From assembly GCA_036365145.1 (NCBI GenBank), contig JAEOAD010000026.1, positions 1,902,501-1,966,500 on the forward strand: a stretch of DNA of 64,000 bases, written 5' to 3'. The stretch is from Orientallactaga sibirica. Its lineage: Eukaryota > Chordata > Mammalia > Rodentia > Dipodidae. The translations under genes were made by a program, and so were the position numbers. The notes under the pieces are model-generated. The model was not told the origin of the DNA. It ran no database searches and saw only the letters and a list, made by a program, of their open reading frames with translations. The stretch's first letter is position 1, and each line of letters begins with the position of its first letter. Of the stretch, positions 59,301 to 64,000 are shown piece by piece.

Positions 59301-60441
59301 ACGTGGACACCAGAGGACGTTCAACAAGCTTGGATCCCTCACTACTGCCCCATGGTCCCCGAACACGTGGACATCAGAGGACATTCAACAAGCTTGGATC
59401 CTTCACTACTGCCCCATGGTCCCCGAACACGTGGACATCAGAGGACGTTCAACAAGCTTGGATCCTTCACTACTGCCCCATGGTCCCCGAACACGTGGAC
59501 ATCAGAGGACGTTCAACAAGCTTGGATCCTTCACTACTGCCTCATGGTCCCCGAACACGTGGACATCAGAGGACGTTCAACAAGCTTGGATCCCTCACTA
59601 CTGCCCCATGGACCCCGAACACGTGGACATCAGAGGACGTTCAACAAGCTTGGATCCCTCACTACTGCCCCATGGACCCCGAACACGTGGACATCAGAGG
59701 ACGTTCAACAAGCTTGGATCCCTTCACTACTGCCCCATGGTGCCCGAACACGTGGACATCAGAGGATGTTCAACAAGCTTGGATCCCTCACTACTGCCCC
59801 ATGGTCCCCAACACTTGAGGCATCACAGGACGTTCAACAAGCTTGGATCCCTTCACTACTGCCCCATGGTGCCCGAACAAGTGGACATCAGAGGATGTTC
59901 AACAAGCTTGGATCCCTCACTACTGCTCCATGGTCCCCAACACTTGAGGCATCACAGGACATTCAACAAGCTTGGATCCCTTCACTACTGCCCCATGGAC
60001 CCCAACACTTGAGGCATCAGAGGATGTTCAACAAGCTTGGATCCCTTCACTACTGCCCCATGATCCCCAACACTTGAGGCATCACAGGACTTATCAAACT
60101 TATCCATGTTTTATCCTGCAGAGGATAATCCAGTGCCCAGAGAGGGCGGTGACTTGCCAGCAGGGGCACCCACAACCCATGTCAGTCTTGCGTACTCTCA
60201 CCTACACTACCCTGCTTGTCACAAACCTGTGGCCTGCAAATATCTGCCCAGGGAGTCAGTTCACATGCTTTCAGCGAGAGGCAGTGGCAGCAAGCAGCCT
60301 CAGAAATCAACAAGGCAAAGTACTCACGTTGAAGAAATTGGTCTTGTTCCTCTCACAGAAGAGCCCCTGTGCCGGCATGTGCTGCAGCTGTTGCCATGGG
60401 ATACTGCTGCCTAGCAACACATCACGGGCCCACTGGAGGTT
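18152..60441 (-). CDS. CABIN1: CABIN1 (CAIN), C-terminal part, nine coding exons; 5' part outside the window
   Basis: Nuclear protein that binds and inhibits calcineurin, recruits corepressors to MEF2, and is a subunit of the HIRA/UBN1 histone H3.3 chaperone complex. Exons by phase: 60441-60328, 34611-34448, 33829-33733, 32827-32171, 30038-29964, 26668-26386, 19888-19724, 18802-18493 and 18295-18152. They follow the human C-terminal order without a gap. Seen here: an SRKRK basic patch, the PEITVT calcineurin-docking (PxIxIT-type) motif, the [21 protein letters not shown] helix region of the MEF2-binding domain, and the acidic DDDYMDI end. The N-terminal TPR-like repeats lie upstream, beyond 64000. 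The penultimate exon carries a frame break with stops. The intron between the first two exons here is about 25.7 kb. Confidence 0.95.
18493..18802 (-). CDS. CABIN1: CABIN1 penultimate exon with calcineurin-docking motif; frame broken near its 5' end
   Basis: The conserved acceptor CTTCCAG|AG gives Glu-Arg-Lys and then TGA (18792-18794). The family frame resumes after an offset of one base but first meets TAG (18784-18786). From 18783 on it is intact: [55 protein letters not shown]. Length is 310 bases; the flanking phases require a length of 2 modulo 3. An acceptor shift to ATAG|CAG would keep the 3' part but would not match the phase of the upstream exon. The donor is TTGAAG|GTGACC. Confidence 0.85.
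19724..19888 (-). CDS. CABIN1: CABIN1 exon, [11 protein letters not shown]...
   Basis: 165 bases encoding [29 protein letters not shown] and TGAESICSQ. The acceptor is CTCCATAG|AGGG and the strong donor CCAAG|GTAAGT, which leaves one base. The open frame runs on past the donor for about 280 bases but loses similarity to the family there. Confidence 0.9.
20343..20487 (-). mobile_element. B1-like SINE
   Basis: TTTTTCGAGGTAGGGTCTCAG to TGCCACCACGCCCAAC. Confidence 0.85.
20633..20788. repeat. 78-bp direct tandem duplication
   Basis: TCAGGCTCCTGGGTGGCTCC starts at 20633 and again at 20711. The two copies differ at only a few bases (for example GGCCCTCACTT versus AGCCCTCGCTT), so the duplication is recent. 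Confidence 0.92.
21576..21745 (+). mobile_element. Diverged B1-like SINE
   Basis: GCTTGAGAGGTGGAGGCAGG, AAGGCTAGCCTGAGCTG, and a CAAAACCAAA-rich tail. Confidence 0.65.
21748..22195 (+). mobile_element. Two B2-like SINEs in tandem
   Basis: 21748-21962 and 21974-22192. The second carries a (TA)n stretch at 22121-22137. Confidence 0.85.
22195..22458 (+). mobile_element. B2-like SINE, long subfamily
   Basis: Internal CCACAAGGGGGCGC at 22315-22328 is identical to the copy at 1434. Third element of a head-to-tail trio. Confidence 0.85.
23424..23825 (+). mobile_element. B1-like SINE followed by a long-subfamily B2-like SINE
   Basis: The B1 occupies 23424-23592 and the B2-like 23594-23822. Its CTCF-like core is decayed to TCACAAGGGGGCAC (23707-23720). 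AAAAAGTGTAACTTCC is duplicated at 23406 and 23816, bracketing the pair. Confidence 0.85.
23860..24205. mobile_element. B1-like (+) and B2-like (-) SINEs, adjacent
   Basis: 23860-24005 runs forward; 24006-24203 is reversed, ending AACCACTAAGCCATCTCTTC. Confidence 0.85.
24225..24462 (-). mobile_element. B2-like SINE
   Basis: A (TTTA)n start, GA-rich tract, and CTGCTAAGCCATCTCTCCAGC end. Confidence 0.85.
25268..25650 (+). mobile_element. B1-like then B2-like SINE
   Basis: 25268-25438 and 25454-25645. AAGAATGTACACATG is duplicated either side of the B1 (25259 and 25437). Confidence 0.88.
25715..26085 (-). mobile_element. Two reversed B1-like SINEs
   Basis: 25730-25868 is well preserved. 25875-26085 is older, with GATAAGGTCTCACTGATCCC and CCTGCCACCACACATGG. 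Confidence 0.7.
26386..26668 (-). CDS. CABIN1: CABIN1 exon, [11 protein letters not shown]...
   Basis: 283 bases encoding [19 protein letters not shown] followed by Thr/Pro/Ser-rich sequence to SMTSVDL and a split Glu codon. The acceptor is CTCACAG|GCCT and the donor TTTAG|GTGAGT. Confidence 0.94.
27333..27448. repeat. 58-bp direct tandem duplication, diverged
   Basis: AAGCCCTCCAGCCCCTTC at 27333 and AAGCCCTCTAGCCCCTTCC at 27391, each followed by AGCACAGACTCCC. Confidence 0.8.
27508..27720 (-). mobile_element. B2-like SINE
   Basis: AAAAAAATTACTTTTC then a GA tract, ending ACACTAAGCCATCTCTCCAGCC. TCTTCTGAT is duplicated at 27496 and 27721. Confidence 0.87.
28736..28842 (+). mobile_element. 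LINE-1 3' tail fragment
   Basis: GGATATGATGGAGATTGG, a G run, TTTTTGTATGTAAG and GTCAATAAAA match the last 110 bases of the L1 end at 3605-3720. Confidence 0.55.
28843..28960 (+). mobile_element. Diverged B1-like fragment
   Basis: GGCTGAGGCAGGAGAAATGC, GGCCAACCTAGGCTAGAG, and an AACAAAAACAAAAC tail. Confidence 0.6.
29964..30038 (-). CDS. CABIN1: CABIN1 small exon, [15 protein letters not shown]...
   Basis: 75 bases, 25 codons: [19 protein letters not shown] then AATQRQ. Too short to show as an open frame; recognised from the family sequence with flanking CTCAG|GTGG and GACAG|GTAAGA. Confidence 0.95.
30243..30478 (-). mobile_element. B2-like SINE
   Basis: TTTTCTTTTC-rich tail then AAATTTATTAGAGACAGAG, ending CTGCTAAGCCATCTCTCCAGCC. 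Confidence 0.85.
30601..30725 (+). mobile_element. Diverged B1-like SINE
   Basis: AGCTGGGCATGGCGGTGCAA with an internal G run, ending CTTGCCTGAAAGCAAAC. Confidence 0.6.
31083..31565 (+). mobile_element. LTR-like element (ORR1/MT-MaLR type) with an inserted B1
   Basis: Begins TGGTGGTTTGATTCAGGGGT, passes GCTTGGTCCCCAGCTGGTGG and CTGTAAGCCAAAATAAGCC, and ends GCAACGTGAAGCTGG. This layout is typical of rodent MaLR solo LTRs. A minus-strand B1 (31385-31502) splits its 3' end. The element at 63826-64000 is an inverted relative. Confidence 0.6.
32171..32827 (-). CDS. CABIN1: CABIN1 large exon, Pro/Ser-rich and basic region
   Basis: 657 bases, 219 codons, phase 0 at both ends. Begins [17 protein letters not shown], has Pro-rich low-complexity stretches, a basic SRKRKLLED patch (possible nuclear localisation signal), then [20 protein letters not shown] and [13 protein letters not shown] SETYMLIKQ. 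The acceptor is CTTGTAG|GGAT and the donor AAGCAG|GTGGGC. It diverges from human mainly in the Pro/Thr-rich centre. Confidence 0.95.
33733..33829 (-). CDS. CABIN1: CABIN1 exon, [16 protein letters not shown]...
   Basis: 97 bases encoding [20 protein letters not shown] and [10 protein letters not shown]. The acceptor is GACCACAG|GAAA and the donor GCAGAG|GTGTGT. The phases fit both neighbours. Confidence 0.96.
34448..34611 (-). CDS. CABIN1: CABIN1 exon, [13 protein letters not shown]...
   Basis: Starts phase 0 with [20 protein letters not shown] and ends QRTPDQGK with two bases of the Lys codon. The acceptor is CCCCACAG|GGCA and the donor GCAA|GTGAGT. Because the start is phase 0, it can be joined in frame to any upstream phase-0 exon, including the candidate first exon at 40807-40836. 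Confidence 0.96.
34815..35118 (-). mobile_element. Old B1-like then B2-like SINE, both reversed
   Basis: 34825-34932 is a diverged B1 (GTCTTGTGGCCCAGGCTGGC). 34935-35116 is B2-like, ending ACCGCTGAGCCACCTCTCC. Confidence 0.75.
35119..39182. other. CABIN1 intron, mostly unique sequence
   Basis: Apart from a short, diverged reversed B1-like piece (about 37557-37655) I see no repeat or exon. It separates the exon at 34611 from the CpG island. Confidence 0.5.
39183..39300 (+). mobile_element. B1-like SINE, 3'-truncated
   Basis: GGCCAGGTGTGGTGGCGCAC to GTGAATTCCAGGTCAGC; it stops there without a tail. Confidence 0.8.
40741..40750 (-). promoter_or_regulatory. TATA-like box CTATAAATAG within the CpG island
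   Basis: CTATAAATAG on the minus strand, isolated in GC-rich sequence. The opposite strand reads CTATTTATAG, so polarity is uncertain. It lies downstream of the candidate ATG at 40836, so it cannot serve that start. Confidence 0.35.
40807..40836 (-). CDS. Candidate alternative CABIN1 first coding exon
   Basis: In the CpG island, ATG at 40836 opens [10 protein letters not shown] and is followed at once by GATG|GTGAGC, a consensus donor, in phase 0. The next known exon (34611) is also phase 0, so splicing would join [10 protein letters not shown] directly to [10 protein letters not shown]. The frame is open upstream to 41277, so a longer N-terminus is possible. The ATG context is weak (C at -3). 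Inference only: no transcript evidence. Confidence 0.35.
43485..44208 (-). mobile_element. Cluster of four reversed SINEs
   Basis: B2-like 43485-43678, B1 43680-43833, older B1 43865-43998, diverged B2-like 44010-44205. CTCCAGCCCT recurs at 43671 and 43832, consistent with B1 insertion into the B2-like head. Confidence 0.8.
44570..45103. mobile_element. B1 (-), B1 (+), B2-like (-) cluster
   Basis: A reversed B1 (44595-44735) and a forward B1 (44764-44910) face each other 28 bases apart. A reversed B2-like follows (44930-45103). GAGCTAGAGTTTTCT is duplicated at 44557 and 45106, bracketing the whole cluster. Confidence 0.87.
45105..47529. other. CABIN1 intron, no feature seen
   Basis: Unique-looking sequence with no CABIN1-like coding segment on the minus strand and no recognisable repeat. 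Confidence 0.45.
47530..47762 (-). mobile_element. B2-like SINE, diverged
   Basis: TTTACTTATTTG start, GTGTGTGTGCGTGTG insert (47572-47586), end GCTGAGCCATCTCCCCTAGCC. Confidence 0.75.
50126..50485 (+). mobile_element. LTR-like repeat (MaLR type)
   Basis: Starts TATGGTGGTTTGAATGGATG and ends AACATGAAGCTGACTACGAC. Its 3' half is shared with 16591-16910. Confidence 0.55.
50500..50970 (+). mobile_element. Rodent interspersed repeat of uncertain family, split by a B1
   Basis: Similar in layout to 55205-55520: a start with CTACTTGACAGGA, CTGAGT before the B1, then GATGGACTGTGACC, CTTCCTGCCTTAAG and TTTGTCAGGTATCTGTC. The B1 occupies 50627-50760. Confidence 0.5.
50627..50760 (+). mobile_element. 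B1-like SINE inside a larger repeat
   Basis: GGGCCGGGCATGGTGAGCAC to CAGACCTCGAAAAACC, with a small internal loss after CCAGATCAG. Confidence 0.8.
51000..53860. other. CABIN1 intron, no gene seen
   Basis: Unique-looking sequence. The only low-complexity features are an A run (52491-52508) and a GTGAGTGAGTGAG/GTGTGTACGTGTACGTACACATAC tract (52678-52722). Confidence 0.45.
53865..54072 (+). mobile_element. B2-like SINE
   Basis: GGGACTGGAGAGATGGCTTC to an AATAAATAAATAAATAAAAA tail. Confidence 0.85.
54915..55162 (-). mobile_element. B2-like SINE with an internal insertion
   Basis: A GA tract at 54950-54975 and CCACTGAGCCCTCTCTCCAGC end. About 40 extra bases (55025-55065) lie in the body. Confidence 0.8.
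55205..55520 (+). mobile_element. Rodent interspersed repeat, same family as 50500-50970
   Basis: TTTTAATTGTCAGCTTGATGGG, ACAAACCTCTGGGCATGTCTG, AACTGTGAGCCAAAATAAAC and CTTCCTCCCTTAAATTGCTT. LTR-like layout; the family was not assigned. Confidence 0.5.
55655..55750 (-). mobile_element. Old reversed B1-like fragment
   Basis: TTTGTTTGAAACAGCCTCAC to ATAGGCATGCACCACCACGC. Confidence 0.5.
56040..56415 (+). mobile_element. Two B2-like SINEs in tandem
   Basis: 56040-56165 is short and lacks the TCTC tract; 56181-56412 is full length. Confidence 0.82.
56828..57440. mobile_element. B2-like (+), B2-like (-), B1 (+) cluster
   Basis: 56828-57062 and 57065-57257 meet tail to tail with almost no spacer. 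A forward B1 follows at 57277-57437. Confidence 0.87.
57555..57732 (+). mobile_element. B1-like SINE with pure poly(A) tail
   Basis: AGCCAGACACAGTGGTTCAC to CCTACCTTGAAAAAC, then 20 or more A residues. Confidence 0.85.
58062..58296 (+). mobile_element. B2-like SINE
   Basis: GGGGCTGGAGAGATGGCTTAG to AGATTATAAAAAAAAAAAGC. CACCACAGCA is duplicated at 58051 and 58301. Confidence 0.9.
58812..60095. repeat. Minisatellite, about 20 copies of a 64-bp unit
   Basis: The unit begins ACAAGCTTGGATCC and runs through CATGGTCCCCGAACACGTGG. Unit starts fall every 64 bases from 58812 to 59708, then alternate 65 and 64 (59773, 59837, 59902, 59966, 60031). Copies 2-15 each contain CACGTG. The last five include a diverged CACTTGAGGCATC type and an added T. 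The unit lacks stops in all plus frames, which creates three overlapping spurious reading frames. It lies about 230 bases inside the intron after the CABIN1 donor at 60328. Confidence 0.97.
60328..60441 (-). CDS. CABIN1: CABIN1 internal exon (most 5' one in this window)
   Basis: 114 bases, 38 codons, phase 0 at both ends: [13 protein letters not shown] through [18 protein letters not shown]. The acceptor is TTCCCCAG|AACC and the donor TTCAAC|GTGAGT. I saw no further CABIN1 exon between 60441 and 64000. Confidence 0.95.
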
Positions 60442-61371
60442 CTGGGGAAACAAGAAGTAGGTTGGAAGTGAGTGTGTGGGCTGCTCAGGGCGCCCATGGG
60501 AAGGCAGGTGGTCCCTCCTTCCTGGCTGCATTGACAAGCTGCAATGAACAGTTCTGCACACATTGATCCTCCAGCTCCAGGAGGCTCTGGCCAAGGGCTT
60601 TGATCACTGGGCTGTGGAATGATTTCTGGAACTGATTTCTTGCCCACTACAGCTGACTTGGGAACGTGGCCTCAGACTGTATAAGGTGTGACACAGAGGG
60701 CCCTTTGCCTTGCCCAACCCTGCAAAGCTGCTATGCAGACCCAATACCTTGCTACTCAACCTTTGGAAACCCAATAGGCCATGGTGTAGTTCTCTCAGAT
60801 TCATGACTAGGCTCCAAGCTCTCCTGACAATGGTGCTTCTTGGTGGGTCCCAGGTAGGGTTGTGAGGCAGGGGAGAGGACAGCCACATGCTAGCTCTTCA
60901 GCCACTGTGGCAGCTGTGCAGCAGGACCCAGGACCCTGGCCACACCCCCAGCTCTAATCCTAGGAGTGAGAGGCGGAGCTGGCTCTAGACCTTCCATGCT
61001 TTCCTACAGCACACACCCCGTGCAGCCATTCAGTTCTCCCTTGCTTTTCTCTCAGTCTGGGACTCAGCACTTCCCTCACCTCCCAGCTGTTCGAGGCAGC
61101 CTCACCTCTACCTCGTGAGCCTGACCCGCCTGCACCCACTACACTCTCCCATTGCCACGTTAGGCAGCAGGTACAAACCATGTGGCCAGCCTCTGAGCAT
61201 CAGGTCCTGTTTCCACGAAGGGCCACACCTTACGGGCTGCTCCCCAGCACTGAGCAAGGACTCTGCAGCCATGGGTGGAGGCACACAAGAATGAACGTTC
61301 CTTAGGGATGGGGGCACAGGCGAGTCTACATTCCTGGAGTACAAGTACACACGTGAGGCAGAAACAGCAGG

Positions 61372-61545
61372 CTGAGCCGGCCGTGGCGCACGCCTTTAAT
61401 CCCAGCACTCAGGAGGCAGAGGTAGGTGAATCACTGTGAGTTCGAGGCCACCCTGAGACTACATAGTGAATTCCAGGTCAGCTTGGGCTAGAGAGTGAGA
61501 CCCTACCTCAAAAACCAAAAAAAGAAAAAGAAAAAAGAAAAAGCA
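61372..61545 (+). mobile_element. B1-like SINE
   Basis: GGCTGAGCCGGCCGTGGCGC to a GAAAAAGAAAAAAG tail. CAGCAGGCTG and AAGCAGGCTG flank it. Confidence 0.85.
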
Positions 61546-61962
61546 GGCTGCCCTGTGTGCTCACGGAGAAGAGCCCCTTTCCAGGGGCACGTTGGAGGGT
61601 GAGCCCAGCACTAATTCTGCCACCAGTTCTGCAGGACAAGGCCTGCCTCTTAGAATGGCTGAAGGCTAAGGTCCCAGAAAGTCAAGACTGTCCTGGCCAA
61701 GCACATCTATAGTCTTATCTGATCTTACCCAATATGCAGTTAGGGGCAAGAAAGCCATGGCAGCCCAGCATGCCAGGAGGGCACAACTAGCCTCTGCTAG
61801 GACAGAGGATGCTCTGCTCACATGGCCTTTGGAAGCTTGGGAGGCACAGGAGGCTCTGGTTAAGCCCACTGTAGGTCTTGAGGCCTGCTTTGACATGAGC
61901 CTAGCATACTGACAGCAGGCACAGGGTCAACTCCAACTGTGTTTGTTAAAAATGAGACAACC

Positions 61963-62235
61963 AGGCTGAGCGTGGTGGTGCATGCTTTTAATCCCAGCAC
62001 TTGAGAGGCAGAGGTAGGAGAATTACTGAGTTCGAGGCCAGCCTGAGACGACATAGTGAATTGAAGGTCAACTTGGGCTACAGCGAGACCCTACCTCAGG
62101 AAAAAAATAAATGAGACAAGGAAGCCAGGTATGTTGGCACATGCCTTTGCTGAGGTAGGTGTTCAAGGCTAGCCTGGGGCTAAAGTGAGTTCAGGTCAGC
62201 CTTGGCTAGAATAAGACCCTGCCTTGAGAAAAGGA
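61963..62235 (+). mobile_element. B1-like SINE plus a partial second copy
   Basis: 61963-62107 is complete. 62120-62232 has only parts of a B1 body (CAGGTATGTTGGCACATGCC, GGTCAGCCTTGGCTAG). AATGAGACAA is duplicated at 61951 and 62110. Confidence 0.78.
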
Positions 62236-62254
62236 AGGGGGTGATGGGCAGAAA

Positions 62255-62950
62255 AGGACTGGAGAGATGGCTCAGCAGTTGGAGGCACTTGCTTGAAAGG
62301 CTGCTGACCCAGGTTCAGCTCCTCAGTACTCACGTAAAGCCAGACATTAAAAGTGGTGATCGCATCTGGAGTTTGTCTGCAATGGCAAGAGGCCCTGGTG
62401 GGTAAGTGTACACACATTCTCACTCTCTCTCAATAAATAAATAAATAAATAAATAAATAATAATAATAAAATTTTAAGTTTTTATTATTTATTTGAGAGC
62501 AAGAAAGAGGCAGAGAGAGAGAGAGAATGGGCATGCCAGGGCCTCCAGGAACTGCAAATGAACTCCAGATGTATGCGCCCCTTGTGCATCTGGCTTACAT
62601 GGGTCCTAGAGAATCAATCGAACTGGGGTCCTTTGGTTTTGCAGACATATGCCTTAACCGCTAAGCCATCTTTCCAGCCCCCCAAAATAAAGTTTTTTTA
62701 TATAAAAAAATTTTTTAAGTACAAAAACTCTCGAGCTGGAGAGAAGGCTTAGCGGGTAAGGCGCATGCCTGTGAAGCCTAAGGACCCCAGTTTTCCAGGT
62801 CCCACGTAAGCCAGATGCACATGGTGGCGCACGCGTCTGGAGTTCGTTTGCAGTGGCTGGAGGCCCTAGTGTGCCCATTTTTCCCCTCTCTCTCTCTCCC
62901 TCTCTCTGTCTCTAACAAATAAATAAATAAAATAAAATCTTTTTTAAAAA
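62255..62950. mobile_element. Three B2-like SINEs, +, -, +
   Basis: 62258-62470 forward, 62475-62682 reversed, 62731-62955 forward. The middle one forms inverted pairs with both neighbours. GTACAAAAACTCTCGA is repeated at 62719 and 62993, bracketing the third. Confidence 0.85.
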
Positions 62951-63825
62951 TTTAAAAAAATAATGTGGATAATCCAATTAAAAAAAAAAAAGGTACAAAA
63001 ACTCTCGAACACAAAATCCACCAGGACAGTGTAGTGTCCATGGAGGCTTAGGTGCTGGATGAGTGAGCTCTGAGGCAGCCACTGTCTACTAAGACACTTT
63101 CCCGTCCAGGAGTCATTCACAGGCCTTTCCAGGGCTCAGAGCAGAGGGCTGTACCACTTCCTGGTGAACGGGTGGGGTTCCTATTTGCCTCACTAGAAAC
63201 AGACAGAAGATGGGCTACCAGGATAGCAGAGTGCTCGATCAGACCCCTGAGCTAGACCCTCAGATCAGAAACGGAGGCCACACTGCTCCACAGGCCCAGA
63301 GCAAAGGAAAACACCCGGTCGTGGAGTCACTTCTAAGCTCCAGCACTCTAGGAATGGGGTCCACTCTAGGAATGGGGTGACTCTCAGCAGCCAGGTTCTG
63401 AGGACCTGCTTCCCAGGCCTGCGCTTAAGAACTTTCTGAGCTGGTCCCAAGTCCCATCCTGAAGCCTTCTCCTCCATACCCCACCAAGTTCCCAAGCAAC
63501 CACAGGGGAACTGGGAGCTGAGAGATAAGGTGGTCCACACACTTAAATGAAAGGAATAAAGGCCAAGTTCAGCCCAGCTGACATCATGGCTGTGAGGAGA
63601 AAAAGCAAGGGGCCCAGGAGAGAGGCTTGCACACAGCAGTGCTCATCCAAGACCCTGTGAATACAACTTCTTCAGTGTCTCCCTTGAGGGAGAGCTTAGA
63701 AGCTTAGTTTGGGTCGTGCCCATGTCTGTTCAAGCTGTGTGTGGGCATTCACGAAAGAGGGCATGGGACAGGATATTAGTTTTCCCCTTCAGTGCTAGGG
63801 ATTGAACCCAGGGTCTTGCACATGG

Positions 63826-64000
63826 TAGGTACTGCAGTCAGGTTCGCATTGCTGGCAGAAATCACTTGACCAAGAGGAGCTTTGGGGGGGAAAAAAAGGG
63901 GGGGGTTATTTTGGCTTACAGACTCGAGGGGAAGCTCCATGATGGCAGGGGAAAATGATGGCATGAGTACAGGGTGAACATCACCCCCTGGCCAACACAG
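63826..64000 (-). mobile_element. MaLR-like element, inverted, running off the right edge
   Basis: The reverse complement of TTTGGCTTACAGACTCGAGG, GGAAGCTCCATGATGGCAGG and CATCACCCCCTGGCCAACA matches 31265-31360. A remnant of a tRNA-headed SINE (GGATTGAACCCAGGGT) lies just left, at 63790-63815. Confidence 0.55.

Noticed and set aside
58775..60077. Three overlapping plus-strand open frames of 347, 405 and 419 codons
   Set aside because: They are the same 64-bp unit read in three frames. Because 64 is not a multiple of 3 and the unit has no stop, all three frames stay open. There is no start context, splice structure or domain.
58812..60095. Possible CRISPR array
   Set aside because: Units are contiguous with no unique spacers, and the host is a mammal. 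It is a minisatellite.

Overview
This is a mammalian nuclear DNA window, from a rodent. Short coding exons are separated by long introns with consensus GT/AG borders. Close to 60 interspersed repeats are dominated by two SINE types: a 7SL-derived B1-like element and a tRNA-headed, B2-like element. The exact SINE sequences look like those I associate with jerboas (Dipodidae), but I cannot confirm the species from sequence alone. No bacterial, phage or plasmid-type system is present.

Two protein genes were recognised, both on the minus strand and in tandem. SUSD2 (7965-15068) is complete: 14 coding exons were assembled by splice phase and give about 811 residues. Its parts are a signal peptide, somatomedin-B, AMOP, vWD with a GDPH site, sushi/CCP, one transmembrane helix and a short basic tail. 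Upstream of it on the same strand lies the C-terminal part of CABIN1, the calcineurin/MEF2-binding protein and HIRA-complex subunit. Nine coding exons lie between 60441 and 18152, ending in the acidic DDDYMDI terminus, with a poly(A) signal at 17827. The 5' part of CABIN1 lies beyond the right edge. The CABIN1-then-SUSD2 order and orientation match human 22q11.23.

Layout: 1-7.9 kb is intergenic DNA with SINEs and an L1 3' end; 8-15.1 kb is SUSD2; 15.1-17.8 kb is the spacer with an L1 fragment and an LTR-like repeat; 17.8-34.6 kb holds eight CABIN1 exons; 34.6-60.3 kb is one intron of about 25.7 kb; 60.33-60.44 kb is a further CABIN1 exon; the rest is intron. The large intron contains a CpG island at about 40.25-41.7 kb and a 20-copy, 64-bp minisatellite at 58.8-60.1 kb.

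Points worth attention: (i) both genes carry a single-base-scale reading-frame break in an otherwise intact exon; (ii) the CpG island contains an ATG followed ten codons later by a splice donor whose phase fits the next CABIN1 exon, suggesting a possible short C-terminal isoform; (iii) the minisatellite carries 14 CACGTG E-boxes; (iv) a long SINE subfamily carries a CTCF-like core; (v) SINEs form inverted pairs and one nested insertion with visible target-site duplication. The two frame breaks may be assembly indels.
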